Source: RUG14300 sp964561145 (lineage in GTDB: Bacteria; Bacillota; Clostridia; Christensenellales; CAG-1252). From it: 35,798 nucleotides of DNA. The translations under genes were made by a program, and so were the position numbers. Below the pieces are notes generated by a model. That model was not told where the DNA came from, made no database searches, and saw only the letters and a list, made by a program, of their open reading frames with translations. This document shows, one piece after another, positions 7,690-16,047 of the stretch (position 1 is its first letter; each line of letters begins with the position of its first letter). Location: positions 1 through 35,798 of the forward strand of contig CAZLNZ010000022.1 in assembly GCA_964561145.1 (NCBI GenBank), read 5' to 3'.

Positions 7690-7765
7690 AGGATTAGATA
7701 CCGAGGTTGCACCTCGCTCCTTCGGAGTTCGACTCCAGGCTCCCCCCTTTCGCTCAGTATGACAT
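7690..7765 (+). repeat. Structured dispersed repeat, copy B
   Basis: Same flanking words as copy A, but the first two hairpin stems have changed on both sides. CGAGGT/ACCTCG (7702-7716) replaces CGATG/CATCG, and CTCC/GGAG (7717-7727) replaces CCCC/GGGG. The third hairpin is degraded to AGGCTCCCCCC. The matching changes show that base pairing, not sequence, has been kept. Confidence 0.75.
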
Positions 7766-7881
7766 AAAGATGCATATCTTCTATCGTATTACGAGTCGTA
7801 GCATTTTTTGCTTGAAATATTGCTACCTTTCTTAAGCACTCGCATTGCTTTACACAAAGTGACCTTTTTAAGGATGTTGAA

Positions 7882-7916
7882 TATTAAAAGGGTTCGAATC
7901 TCGAATTCGAACCCTT
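7882..7916 (-). terminator. Terminator of the giant surface protein gene
   Basis: A perfect 12-pair stem (AAGGGTTCGAAT at 7888-7899 with ATTCGAACCCTT at 7905-7916) closes a 5-base loop. On the minus strand it is followed by a short T-rich run (TTTTAATATT). It lies 28 bases after the stop codon of the 2287-residue protein. Confidence 0.75.
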
Positions 7917-7943
7917 ACTGTTTGTAATTCTATTAGCCGTTTT

Positions 7944-10900
7944 TTATAAAGTGTTTCCTCCAATCGCTCTTGCAATTATACAAAAACCTATAATTTCCGT
8001 TTCATCACTTATTTCTATGATGGTCTTAAGCTCTTCGTAAGTAGGAATACTAATAATGTATTCTTCACCCGATTGCACAACAAAGTCGTAATCTACGAAG
8101 TTTGTTGTAAATCCGTCTCCGTAATTCACTTCTAATTCATACGACACCTCGTAGCCGTTTAACATTCTGTCAAGTTTAATTTGACTACCAAGATTAACGT
8201 AGAAATAATACAAATCACTATCGGCATTTTCATTTAATAATACCTCATATGCATTTTCGGTATTATAAATATATCCATTGAAAACGAAATCCATTCCCGC
8301 ATATTGGTGAGTTTCCTGATCGCCGAGATAGAACCCGATTGTTCCGTCTCCGGAAGTCCATGGGTTCATAAGTTCATGATGCCAACCACTAAATCCTTCA
8401 CCATCTTTTAGTTCAACAATAGGCGAATTCACCGTAACGGAACAAGAATCATAAAACTCTCTATATGCAACAACTTCGTTATTGATTCTAAACTCAATTA
8501 TGTGAAGTTCTAACTTTCTATACTCTCCGTAGTAGCAGGTGTCTTGCAACATATCGTTATACATTAAGCCTTGATTTGCACTTATCGATCCGCCGTTTTC
8601 GTCTTTCCAGCATACGAATTCATATCCTTCGATTGCAGGAATATCGAAGTAAACAGGCGCGGTATTGTTAAGCCCACTATATACGATATAATCTTTGTAG
8701 AACACAGGTTCGTTACTATAAGGCGAATTGAGGTAAACCTTAGCCGTTCTAAAAGTTTCTTCGCAATCGTATTCTTTAATAATAACGCTTATCATAACGT
8801 CGTTTGCGGGCATTATAAAATAGAAACTTCCGTCGGTATCGAGTAAAATTTCCGCTTCAACCGTAAACCACGCTTCACATTCTAAATCGTAATAAGTAGG
8901 AAGCTCGGGCAAGTTTACCTTTGTCCCCGCCACGTAATATGCTGTTTCCGGCATGGTAAATCCGTATCCGTCATCTTTAAAATCAACTTTGTATTTTTTA
9001 GCTCCGTACTGAACGTAAGCATCGATATCCGCCGTCCCGGAAATGGTTATTACGGAACTTACGACACCATTAACCTTGTATCCGGAAATTTCTTTATCGA
9101 GAAGCATGGGCGCAACCTTTAAAGCGTCTCCTTCATCTGCATACAATATCAAGTCGGGGGTGGATTTACCTTCGTTAAAATAAAAGTTAACCTTTGTAGT
9201 ACCCTCGGTAAAGTATCCGTAAATGCGAACGTCTTCCTTTCCGACTTTAAGCATCGAATTTTGGTCTATCGTAGCATCTTCGGTATACCAGCCACTAAAT
9301 GACAAACCTTTATATTTTGCATCATTGGACAGATCTAGCAAACCAAATTGTTGTCCCGTCGTCGCCTGACGATAACTAACGATTTCATCGTTGACGTAGT
9401 AAATAATATATTTTACGCTTTCAAATACAGACGTTTGTATGACGACATCGTTAGCAGGCATATAAAAACCGATATCGTATATCTTAACATCACCGCTTAC
9501 CCACATGTATTCGACGTCTTCTTCGACGGGAAGATCGGGGAATCTGACAAGTTTACCGTACTCAATGATTTGTTCTGCTATGTAAACTTCGTTGTTGTGG
9601 TAATAGGTTAGCTTGTAACTGTTTATACTCGAATTTGCCGTAAAGGTTACGTCTTTTTCTGGCATTACAAACTTGCCGTCTACTACGGTTACATCAGTGG
9701 TTGTCCAAGGTGTTACGGTGTAACCTTCCTTCAAGTAATTATCTTTTACCCTTTCTTCATAAGCGACTTTTCCCGAAGTTCTATCAATTTCTCTACCGTC
9801 CAAGACGTAGATAATATTAACTTCGCTAACATTGCCTTCTAAGCGAATATCTTCGGCAGGCATCTCATCAAAAGGTGCTTCCTCTATTAATGTATAATCC
9901 CAATGCTTCCAAGTCCAACCGCTAAATACTTTACCGTCTGCAACTTCAGGCTTATCGATAGAGGTAAGAGAGTCACCCTTGTGATAGTATTTTTCCTCTC
10001 TTGATATTACGTTATCATCCGCATCTTTTACCGTAAATATGATCTTATAGTCAATGTAAGTAACTATTTTCCAATTTAACGTCAAGGTGTCGTTGCCACA
10101 AACTTTATATACAGCATCGAGGGGGTAAGTATTGCCGGCTTCGTCCGTCCAACTTTCCATTTCCCATGTTCCGTAGTCGTCTATCCTTGCAGCATTTTGG
10201 AGTGACAAATCGATATCAGAGCCCCACTCTATATTGGGATACTTAGCCGGACCAGAGTCATCAGATTGTCGTCCGCCGTTATAATCGATATCTATGGTAA
10301 ATTTATCAAGCACTTGTCTGAATATGTATTCGATGCTATATGAATTGTCTTTCGATGTATCGGTAATGCCAACCACATTCCAAGTACAATGGTTTTCCTC
10401 GTCACGATAATCTGCGGGGACCCATCCGTCATACTCTACAACATACTTGTTGTATTCATCGTAAGTAAGATTTTCAAGATCGATAACAGAAGTTCCGTCT
10501 TTTAAAGTACCATGAGGCGTTTTAATATGAACGCTGAAATCGGTTCTCTCTATTTTATCATAAATAGCTTTTAAAGTTGTGGGTCTGTCACAAATTGCCT
10601 CGAAGTCATAAGCGCTTAACAAAGAACCGGAGAAATCTTTAAAGTAAATCTTTTCACCTGTTACTAGGTTTTCCCAACCTACGTGCTCGTAACTATATCT
10701 AGGATCGTCGGATTCTTTAAGACACGCTAACGGGTAATTCTTTATCGTATAATTCCATATCGATTCCGCATAATACTCTATTTGTGAGACTAAACCCTCA
10801 GGTTGAACTATTTTGCCTTCACCTGCATAGAAAATAACCCTAACGTCTCTTCTGAAAATGGGATAGATATTAAGAGGTCTAACACAAACGTTCGTACCAC

Positions 10901-13900
10901 TTACGTAAACATAATCATCGGATTCCTCGCTTTCTCTGCCTTGCAAATATACGAAGTTACATCCCAGTACGCCTTCCGCCGTAGCGTTATCGGGGGTTTT
11001 GATGGCTTCCAGATCATCACCTAATTCGGATAGCTGTTTACCGCCGCCCAAGTCTACCTTTTTATACAATGAATACTCATTCGTCAAGGCGTCGTACTTA
11101 TAAAGATTTATTTCATGGACTTTTTCTTTATACACGGCATACAAGGTTATGTCATGTTTTAAATATTTGATTTCGGACAACCTTTTGTAAACGATTTCAC
11201 CACCTTCCTCTAGTGCAAAACCTACAATTTCTCTGCTTAACGGAGAATAGACTTTGTAAACTGACGGAGATCCGAGATAACTTACGGTTTCCGTGTCGAT
11301 TATTTGATTTCCTTCGGCATCGCTATTATAAATAGTTATCGTACAACCGTCGTAATCGTAGTTCGCAACGTAAATACTTATAACGGTGAAATACCAAGTC
11401 CAACCGCCTTCAGACTTATGATCAGGGTCAGTTAATTCCTCGTAACGCATCCAATCGTTGTTTTCTTCAGGTGCGTAAAAAGCAACGCTTTCGTTAGGAT
11501 CTTTACCGAAAGTCGTGTCGGTAAAGAATCCGTACTGTTTCAAATGCTGTGCGGTGATAGTTGCACCCACATGATCGCTCGGCGTAATTCTTAATTTGTT
11601 TTCAACGTTTACGCCGTCTTGACCTCGCCAACCCTTAAAGGTTAACTTGCCTTCCTTTTCGGGGATTTCCGGTGCAACGGGGACTTCGCCTAAATTGCAA
11701 GCACGGATATCGGTTACCCACACATCATTTTCTAAGTCATAGTAGATAAACGCCGTGTAAGCTTGTCTAAGGTCTCCCGAACAGGTGAATTCCATACCTT
11801 CATCCGTTATCATAGTAGCATATGGTTCCTTATCCCACGTGATATTAGTATACGTGTAAATGTCTAATGTCGCATGACCACGGATGGTAGTGCCCACCAT
11901 TACTTCTTGTTCTTGCATTAGTTCTTTTTTACCGTCGACTAAAGAATAGAATTTTACATTAACCATTTTACCCGCATTCTCCTTATCTATCTTGGACGAA
12001 TCGTAATAGATAATGGTTGTTTGGGCAAACGGGTAGAATTCTTTATATTTTTCCGCCGAAACGCTAAATTGAAGAATAGAACCGTTATAATGATAGGTAG
12101 CAACGCAAGTTTCACTTCCTAGTTTGTCGAGCCCGGGATTGCTTCTATAGTTTATGACGCCGTCATAAGGGGCGTAACTAAAGTTTTTAGCCGACATTTT
12201 TAAAGTGACCTTTTCCCACGGAACGTCCCTATCCGTTACTTCACCGGTAGTTATATCAAGATAATGGCCCTTTAGTTTAGGCAATAGATCCAACGATATA
12301 GAAGCGGTTTCTTCACCTTTATTCTCAATATATATGGTTTCATCCAACCCGCCCTGATCTATGCTTATCAAGACTTCTTTGTTACCAAAACTTACAAGAG
12401 GCCATTTCTTATCAAAAAGGGTGGTGCCGACTTTAACTCCAAACAAATCAGATCTAGCTTCTAAAGTTATCTCTAAAAAGAGACCTATTTCAACGTAATA
12501 ACCGCCAACTACCGATTGAGTTGTAACGCTGTTACGTATTCCATATTTCGTAAACGTTGCTTGAGCAAATCCGTATATGTCAACATAAGGACCTACGTAT
12601 ACATAAACGCCTACGTCACCCAATTTCGAAAGACCGCAGAAACTTAGCGATAAACCGCCTTCGAATCCCGCCCTAATGCCTAAGTAACCGCAAGCAGACA
12701 ATTGAACCGCATATTGGTTGCCACCGGGCAAATCGTGTTTGTAAGAAGATATGGTTTTGGTTCTAGTATCTCCCTTAACGCCCACTTGTATGGCTTCCAA
12801 TACCGACATATGCGAAGAAAATCCCGCAGCAAAGTTCATTTCTATTACGAAATCGAGCTTGACGGTAAATCTCATAACTGGAATACCGGGGATAATATCG
12901 ATGGGAATACTTATAAGAGGAGCTCTGAATAATTCCAAATATCCTTCTTCCGAGTTAAGCATTTCTTGTAATTCGGCAACCAAGTTATTTGGATCGTCAC
13001 CGTCTTCACTTTTAAGTTTTTCACTTATTTTATCGGCAATATTAACAAAGGGGTTCTCTTTATCATCCTTCTTATCGTTTTTGTTCTTATCGCCGTCTTT
13101 GCTTACCGTTCTAACTAAAATCTTGAAATCGAAGTCGGTCTGAGAATACAAGTTGATTGCAGCGTCAAATTCTGCCCATTTCAACTTAAACCAACCCATT
13201 TTGTATTCCAAGTAACCTTGTGCTGAAACTGCAAGGTATTGCGTAAAAACGATTTCTGCATTTACCTCCAATTTATTCTTTATAGTTGTTTCGTAAGAAA
13301 ACACTATTTTAAGTGCAATAAACTCATCGGTAAAAGCAGCATCGAAATTAGGATTATGTCCCTCGCCGATGCTAATAGTTACTTTAGCATCTTTTAATAA
13401 TTTCGCACTTAAAAGCTTCTTTTCGTTTGTAACATAAGTATTACTGCAAAAATCAGGCAATCCCGTATTAGGATCGACGGCACGTTTTTGCCTCGCTTTG
13501 TAGTCCGAGTTATAAACCTCCTGTACTTCATCACTTATCATAAGTAAGCCTGTCATAATGTCGGTTACTTTTTCCAAACTTCCGTTTGTCTTAACGGTTT
13601 CGGTTATCTCTTCAACATCCAGACTTGAGATAATATCATCAGTACTTATAGCTTCATTATAGTTGACGTCTATGTAACTAAATACTTCTTCGACTTCGGC
13701 ATCAACGGCTAAAATCAAATATTCGCTATCTGAAACCTTTTCCTCGCCACTTAGATCACTACTCGACTGTCCGTAGATTTCCGCAACCTTAACAAAAAGA
13801 GAGCCGACAGCTAATTCTTCACCGTTACCTATACAGAGGATATCATCGATTTGGAAGTTGTATTTTTTGTAATTGGTTTCAGAAAAAAGCAAATTGTAAT

Positions 13901-14807
13901 ATCCGTTGATGTCTTTAAGGAAGGTATTCACTTCGGTTACAATGCCAGTCGATTCTTCGCCCACTGTAGCTTCCGTAATATCGTCGATATTTTTTATTTC
14001 TTCTTTGTTAACGAATAGCAAAGCATCTTTATTTCTGTATTCAACGTTCTCCTCCGAGTCCTTTTTCTCGGTTATTATTCTGAAAGAATATTCGATAACG
14101 CTGTCTTCAAAATCTTCGAAACGCATACTCTGCGGAATGGTAATTTGGTAATATTTTCCACTTATATAAGCGTAAACTTTTTGCCCATTAAAACTAAGTT
14201 TTTTTGGCGATAACGTGTACCTATTGCCGGAAATAGAAACATCGAACCAACCGTCGATGGTCGTAGGTAAACTTTCATCTAGTTCTTCAGGCATTTCCCA
14301 AGGCATTACTGTCGATAAACCTTCAATTTTTATTGCTTTTAAAAATTCTTCCTGAGAATATTTCTCGGTAGTTATAATCGTAACCGAATGACTCTGTTCT
14401 ACGTCTTCGGCATAATGCGAAATAGGTTTTGTAACGTTTACATCGACGACGATAAGCGTATATCCAGCATATAACGTCATGTTTTTGTTAACTACGGTAT
14501 CCACTTGAAATTCTTCGGTCAACTCTTCATCGGTATACCAACCGTCAAAAGAATTTCCCGCCAAATATGCTTGCGGTATGCTTTCAAGTTTTGTTCCCTT
14601 TTCTATCGTTACAGGTTCTATTTTACTCCCACCGTTCGTTTCAAAAGTAATAGTTATCTGCTCGCTTGTAGGAGTATTATTCCCGCTATCGGGCCCATTC
14701 TCTTTACAAGTATTCAAACATATCAACAATACGCTGATCGATACAACAAGCACCACTATTATGGCTATAACGGATAAAAGCTTTTTCTTGTTAACATTGG
14801 CTTTCAT
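7944..14807 (-). CDS. Giant InlB-repeat surface protein
   Basis: A 2287-residue protein. A lysine-rich N-terminus is followed by one hydrophobic segment (about residues 10-32), probably an uncleaved anchor; the cysteines at 30 and 34 do not form a good lipobox. A Listeria-Bacteroides (InlB B-type, Flg_new-like) repeat at about 50-115 shows the ITFETNGG...FDGWYTDEEL...NKNMTLYAGY pattern. A long beta-rich region of no known family follows (about 120-950), with a charged DKNKNDKKDDKEN insert. The second half is a chain of further, diverged B-type repeats recognisable by FxGW, W-T and MPANDV/MPEKDV signatures, perhaps ten to twelve in all. No LPXTG motif or cell-wall-binding domain is seen. Such proteins act at the surface in adhesion or polymer binding. 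I chose ATG 14805-14807; a TTG one codon earlier is also possible with the AGGAGG at 14818-14823. Confidence 0.88.
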   Translation of the reverse strand: MKANVNKKKLLSVIAIIVVLVVSISVLLICLNTCKENGPDSGNNTPTSEQITITFETNGGSKIEPVTIEKGTKLESIPQAYLAGNSFDGWYTDEELTEEFQVDTVVNKNMTLYAGYTLIVVDVNVTKPISHYAEDVEQSHSVTIITTEKYSQEEFLKAIKIEGLSTVMPWEMPEELDESLPTTIDGWFDVSISGNRYTLSPKKLSFNGQKVYAYISGKYYQITIPQSMRFEDFEDSVIEYSFRIITEKKDSEENVEYRNKDALLFVNKEEIKNIDDITEATVGEESTGIVTEVNTFLKDINGYYNLLFSETNYKKYNFQIDDILCIGNGEELAVGSLFVKVAEIYGQSSSDLSGEEKVSDSEYLILAVDAEVEEVFSYIDVNYNEAISTDDIISSLDVEEITETVKTNGSLEKVTDIMTGLLMISDEVQEVYNSDYKARQKRAVDPNTGLPDFCSNTYVTNEKKLLSAKLLKDAKVTISIGEGHNPNFDAAFTDEFIALKIVFSYETTIKNKLEVNAEIVFTQYLAVSAQGYLEYKMGWFKLKWAEFDAAINLYSQTDFDFKILVRTVSKDGDKNKNDKKDDKENPFVNIADKISEKLKSEDGDDPNNLVAELQEMLNSEEGYLELFRAPLISIPIDIIPGIPVMRFTVKLDFVIEMNFAAGFSSHMSVLEAIQVGVKGDTRTKTISSYKHDLPGGNQYAVQLSACGYLGIRAGFEGGLSLSFCGLSKLGDVGVYVYVGPYVDIYGFAQATFTKYGIRNSVTTQSVVGGYYVEIGLFLEITLEARSDLFGVKVGTTLFDKKWPLVSFGNKEVLISIDQGGLDETIYIENKGEETASISLDLLPKLKGHYLDITTGEVTDRDVPWEKVTLKMSAKNFSYAPYDGVINYRSNPGLDKLGSETCVATYHYNGSILQFSVSAEKYKEFYPFAQTTIIYYDSSKIDKENAGKMVNVKFYSLVDGKKELMQEQEVMVGTTIRGHATLDIYTYTNITWDKEPYATMITDEGMEFTCSGDLRQAYTAFIYYDLENDVWVTDIRACNLGEVPVAPEIPEKEGKLTFKGWRGQDGVNVENKLRITPSDHVGATITAQHLKQYGFFTDTTFGKDPNESVAFYAPEENNDWMRYEELTDPDHKSEGGWTWYFTVISIYVANYDYDGCTITIYNSDAEGNQIIDTETVSYLGSPSVYKVYSPLSREIVGFALEEGGEIVYKRLSEIKYLKHDITLYAVYKEKVHEINLYKYDALTNEYSLYKKVDLGGGKQLSELGDDLEAIKTPDNATAEGVLGCNFVYLQGRESEESDDYVYVSGTNVCVRPLNIYPIFRRDVRVIFYAGEGKIVQPEGLVSQIEYYAESIWNYTIKNYPLACLKESDDPRYSYEHVGWENLVTGEKIYFKDFSGSLLSAYDFEAICDRPTTLKAIYDKIERTDFSVHIKTPHGTLKDGTSVIDLENLTYDEYNKYVVEYDGWVPADYRDEENHCTWNVVGITDTSKDNSYSIEYIFRQVLDKFTIDIDYNGGRQSDDSGPAKYPNIEWGSDIDLSLQNAARIDDYGTWEMESWTDEAGNTYPLDAVYKVCGNDTLTLNWKIVTYIDYKIIFTVKDADDNVISREEKYYHKGDSLTSIDKPEVADGKVFSGWTWKHWDYTLIEEAPFDEMPAEDIRLEGNVSEVNIIYVLDGREIDRTSGKVAYEERVKDNYLKEGYTVTPWTTTDVTVVDGKFVMPEKDVTFTANSSINSYKLTYYHNNEVYIAEQIIEYGKLVRFPDLPVEEDVEYMWVSGDVKIYDIGFYMPANDVVIQTSVFESVKYIIYYVNDEIVSYRQATTGQQFGLLDLSNDAKYKGLSFSGWYTEDATIDQNSMLKVGKEDVRIYGYFTEGTTKVNFYFNEGKSTPDLILYADEGDALKVAPMLLDKEISGYKVNGVVSSVITISGTADIDAYVQYGAKKYKVDFKDDGYGFTMPETAYYVAGTKVNLPELPTYYDLECEAWFTVEAEILLDTDGSFYFIMPANDVMISVIIKEYDCEETFRTAKVYLNSPYSNEPVFYKDYIVYSGLNNTAPVYFDIPAIEGYEFVCWKDENGGSISANQGLMYNDMLQDTCYYGEYRKLELHIIEFRINNEVVAYREFYDSCSVTVNSPIVELKDGEGFSGWHHELMNPWTSGDGTIGFYLGDQETHQYAGMDFVFNGYIYNTENAYEVLLNENADSDLYYFYVNLGSQIKLDRMLNGYEVSYELEVNYGDGFTTNFVDYDFVVQSGEEYIISIPTYEELKTIIEISDETEIIGFCIIARAIGGNTL

Positions 14808-14823
14808 CAAATCAACTCCTCCT

Positions 14824-14937
14824 TAAATCAAGTCGGGTCCTTACATCTTGCAACAGTCTTTCGCCGTTTTCAATTCTGTTAGACCTGTTTGGGGATATCC
14901 CTTTTGCTATTTTTGAATTATTTTTAGGTTATATATC
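14824..14937 (-). promoter_or_regulatory. Leader between TetR gene and giant surface protein
   Basis: These 114 bases separate the TetR stop from the giant gene's ribosome site. On the minus strand a possible promoter TTGAAA-17-CAAGAT can be drawn (about 14846-14875) with a poor -10 box, and a perfect GGGATATCCC palindrome lies at about 14892-14901. No T-tailed terminator is visible, so read-through from the TetR promoter is equally possible. It is a weak call. Confidence 0.3.
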
Positions 14938-15528
14938 TTATGCGTTTTGCACATTTGTTTTATACCTTTCATAGAATAGTGCGATACTTTGCTTCAAGAA
15001 GCGTAATTGCTCATGCAAATAGAACTCGTCCTCATAAAGAGCGTAATGTACGCAGGCACGAACGAACACAAAAATCATCGGGCGAAGCACATCACTCGGA
15101 AAACCGATTTTTTCCGCCAAGCTATCGGCGTAGTCGGAATACCTTTTATTCACGCCCTCAAAGAACTTTTTACCATGTTCACAGTATTTGGGGTTGGTAT
15201 AGATCTGATACATCAAGCGGTATTTTTTGCCGTGATGCTCCGCCGTCCAATAGGGTACTTCATTAATAAAGCGTTCCAAATCGTCCGCACCCGAAGGTGC
15301 AAGCGACATAAAATCATCTTCTACCTTCGACATGCAATGCTCGGTAGATTGAATGATGAGATCGTCAAGGTCGGTAAAATAGGCATACAGGTTGGCGGAG
15401 GTATATCCGCAATATTTACCTAAGCCCTTGATTCCTACGTTTCCCAATCCATGCTCCGCATAGCATTCAAAGCACCTTTCCATCAATTCAATCTTCTTTT
15501 CTTCATGGTGAATATTAGTTCTGCTCAT
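14938..15528 (-). CDS. TetR/AcrR-family regulator upstream of giant surface protein
   Basis: A 196-residue one-component regulator. The helix-turn-helix lies around residues 28-50 (GNVGIKGLGKYCGYTSANLYAYF), the usual TetR N-terminal position, followed by a helical ligand-binding domain rich in His and Tyr. GGAG lies 7 bases before the ATG. Its promoter contains one inverted repeat between the -35 and -10 boxes and another just after the -10 box, which suggests autorepression. The next gene in the same direction, 131 bases on, is the giant surface protein, so this regulator may control it. That link rests on position only; another distant target is possible. Confidence 0.85.
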   Translation of the reverse strand: MSRTNIHHEEKKIELMERCFECYAEHGLGNVGIKGLGKYCGYTSANLYAYFTDLDDLIIQSTEHCMSKVEDDFMSLAPSGADDLERFINEVPYWTAEHHGKKYRLMYQIYTNPKYCEHGKKFFEGVNKRYSDYADSLAEKIGFPSDVLRPMIFVFVRACVHYALYEDEFYLHEQLRFLKQSIALFYERYKTNVQNA

Positions 15529-15552
15529 TTACGTACTCCAAAAAAAGATTAA

Positions 15553-15597
15553 TTTATCAATCGATAAAATTATAACATGGTTTTCACCATATTGCAA
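15553..15597 (-). promoter_or_regulatory. Promoter and operator-like dyads of the second TetR gene
   Basis: On the minus strand TTGCAA (15592-15597) and TATAAT (15569-15574) are 17 bases apart. Between them is an inverted repeat ATGGT/ACCAT with a 4-base centre (about 15577-15590), and next to the -10 box is TTTATC/GATAAA (15553-15568). Both places are typical for a TetR-type autorepressor. The boxes are clear; protein binding is inferred. Confidence 0.7.
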
Positions 15598-15633
15598 TGG
15601 TTTTAAAATGATTAAAGAAGAATTAATATGTAA

Positions 15634-15682
15634 GTGAATTCCCAAAGTAAATTCCACAGTGGAATTTACTTTGGGAATTCAC
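15634..15682. repeat. 49-base palindromic element, copy 1
   Basis: Two 24-base arms (15634-15657 and 15659-15682) are exact reverse complements around a single A. Each arm starts GTGAATTCCC and runs to TTCCAC. Related copies are at 21318-21351 (one arm plus a few bases) and 35746-35773 (one intact arm, the second decayed). A palindrome this perfect is either recent or under selection. It may be the joined ends of a small mobile element or a protein-binding site. Confidence 0.85.
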
Positions 15683-15763
15683 GAAATTAACATGTATCCA
15701 ATTGTGACATTAAATATTATATTTCGGCTTTTAATTGAAAAAGTTTAAATTAAAAACACCATG

Positions 15764-15840
15764 AGGATGAGATACCAATGTTACACATCGCCCCGCCGGG
15801 GGTTCGACTCCAGGCTTTCGCCTTTCGCTCAGTATGACAT
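15764..15840 (+). repeat. Structured dispersed repeat, copy C
   Basis: Carries GATGAGATACC, the CCCC/GGGG hairpin (15791-15801), GTTCGACTCCAGGC, AGGC...GCCT and GCTCAGTATGACAT as in copies A and B. The first hairpin is weaker here (ATGT/ACAT). It lies about 80 bases from the palindrome, so the two repeat types are neighbours at this junction. Confidence 0.75.
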
Positions 15841-15981
15841 TTGCATATTATTGCTGCAATGATTTATCCGATTTTAGTAACAATTCCCGTTTTAGGCTGT
15901 TATTATGTCATTTAATATTTGCCGTTTTTATATTAAACTCCTTTCGCTTAGTACGACTTTTATTAATTCTTCTTATAAAGT

Positions 15982-16011
15982 AACGATACTTGCCGTTAGG
16001 CAAGTATCGTT
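15982..16011 (-). terminator. Hairpin after VirD4-like gene, probable terminator
   Basis: A perfect 13-pair stem (AACGATACTTGCC with GGCAAGTATCGTT) closes the 4-base loop GTTA, 36 bases downstream of the stop codon of the VirD4-like gene on the minus strand. The following bases (ACTTTATAA) make only a weak T run, so termination is likely but not certain. Confidence 0.6.
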
Positions 16012-16047
16012 GCAAAGACATCTATCTCGTTGGCTTGTGAAAAAAAA

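Larger units (their letters stand above)
7285..7881. other. Gene-free region filled with repeats
   Basis: About 600 bases without a supportable gene. It contains two copies of the structured repeat (7471-7544 and 7690-7765). Each copy is preceded by about 100 bases of loosely similar, hairpin-rich sequence holding short shared words such as TACACTC. I saw no reading frame with a ribosome site. The rest looks like eroded repeat DNA. Confidence 0.6.
15598..16047. other. Gene-free region with palindrome, repeat and hairpin
   Basis: About 450 bases with no supportable gene. In order it holds a 49-base palindrome (15634-15682), a structured repeat (15764-15840), a broken fragment of the same repeat end (about 15939-15958, CCTTTCGCTTAGTACGAC) and a 13-pair hairpin (15982-16011) before the end of the VirD4-like gene. 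Such repeat density suggests an old junction. Confidence 0.6.

Noticed and set aside
7285..7881. CRISPR-like array in the repeat-rich region
   Set aside because: Only two spaced copies with diverged hairpins, no regular spacers and no cas genes.
12751..13143. Plus-strand reading frames inside the giant surface gene
   Set aside because: They are antisense to a continuous 2287-codon frame and are low-complexity Ser/Leu translations of its complement.
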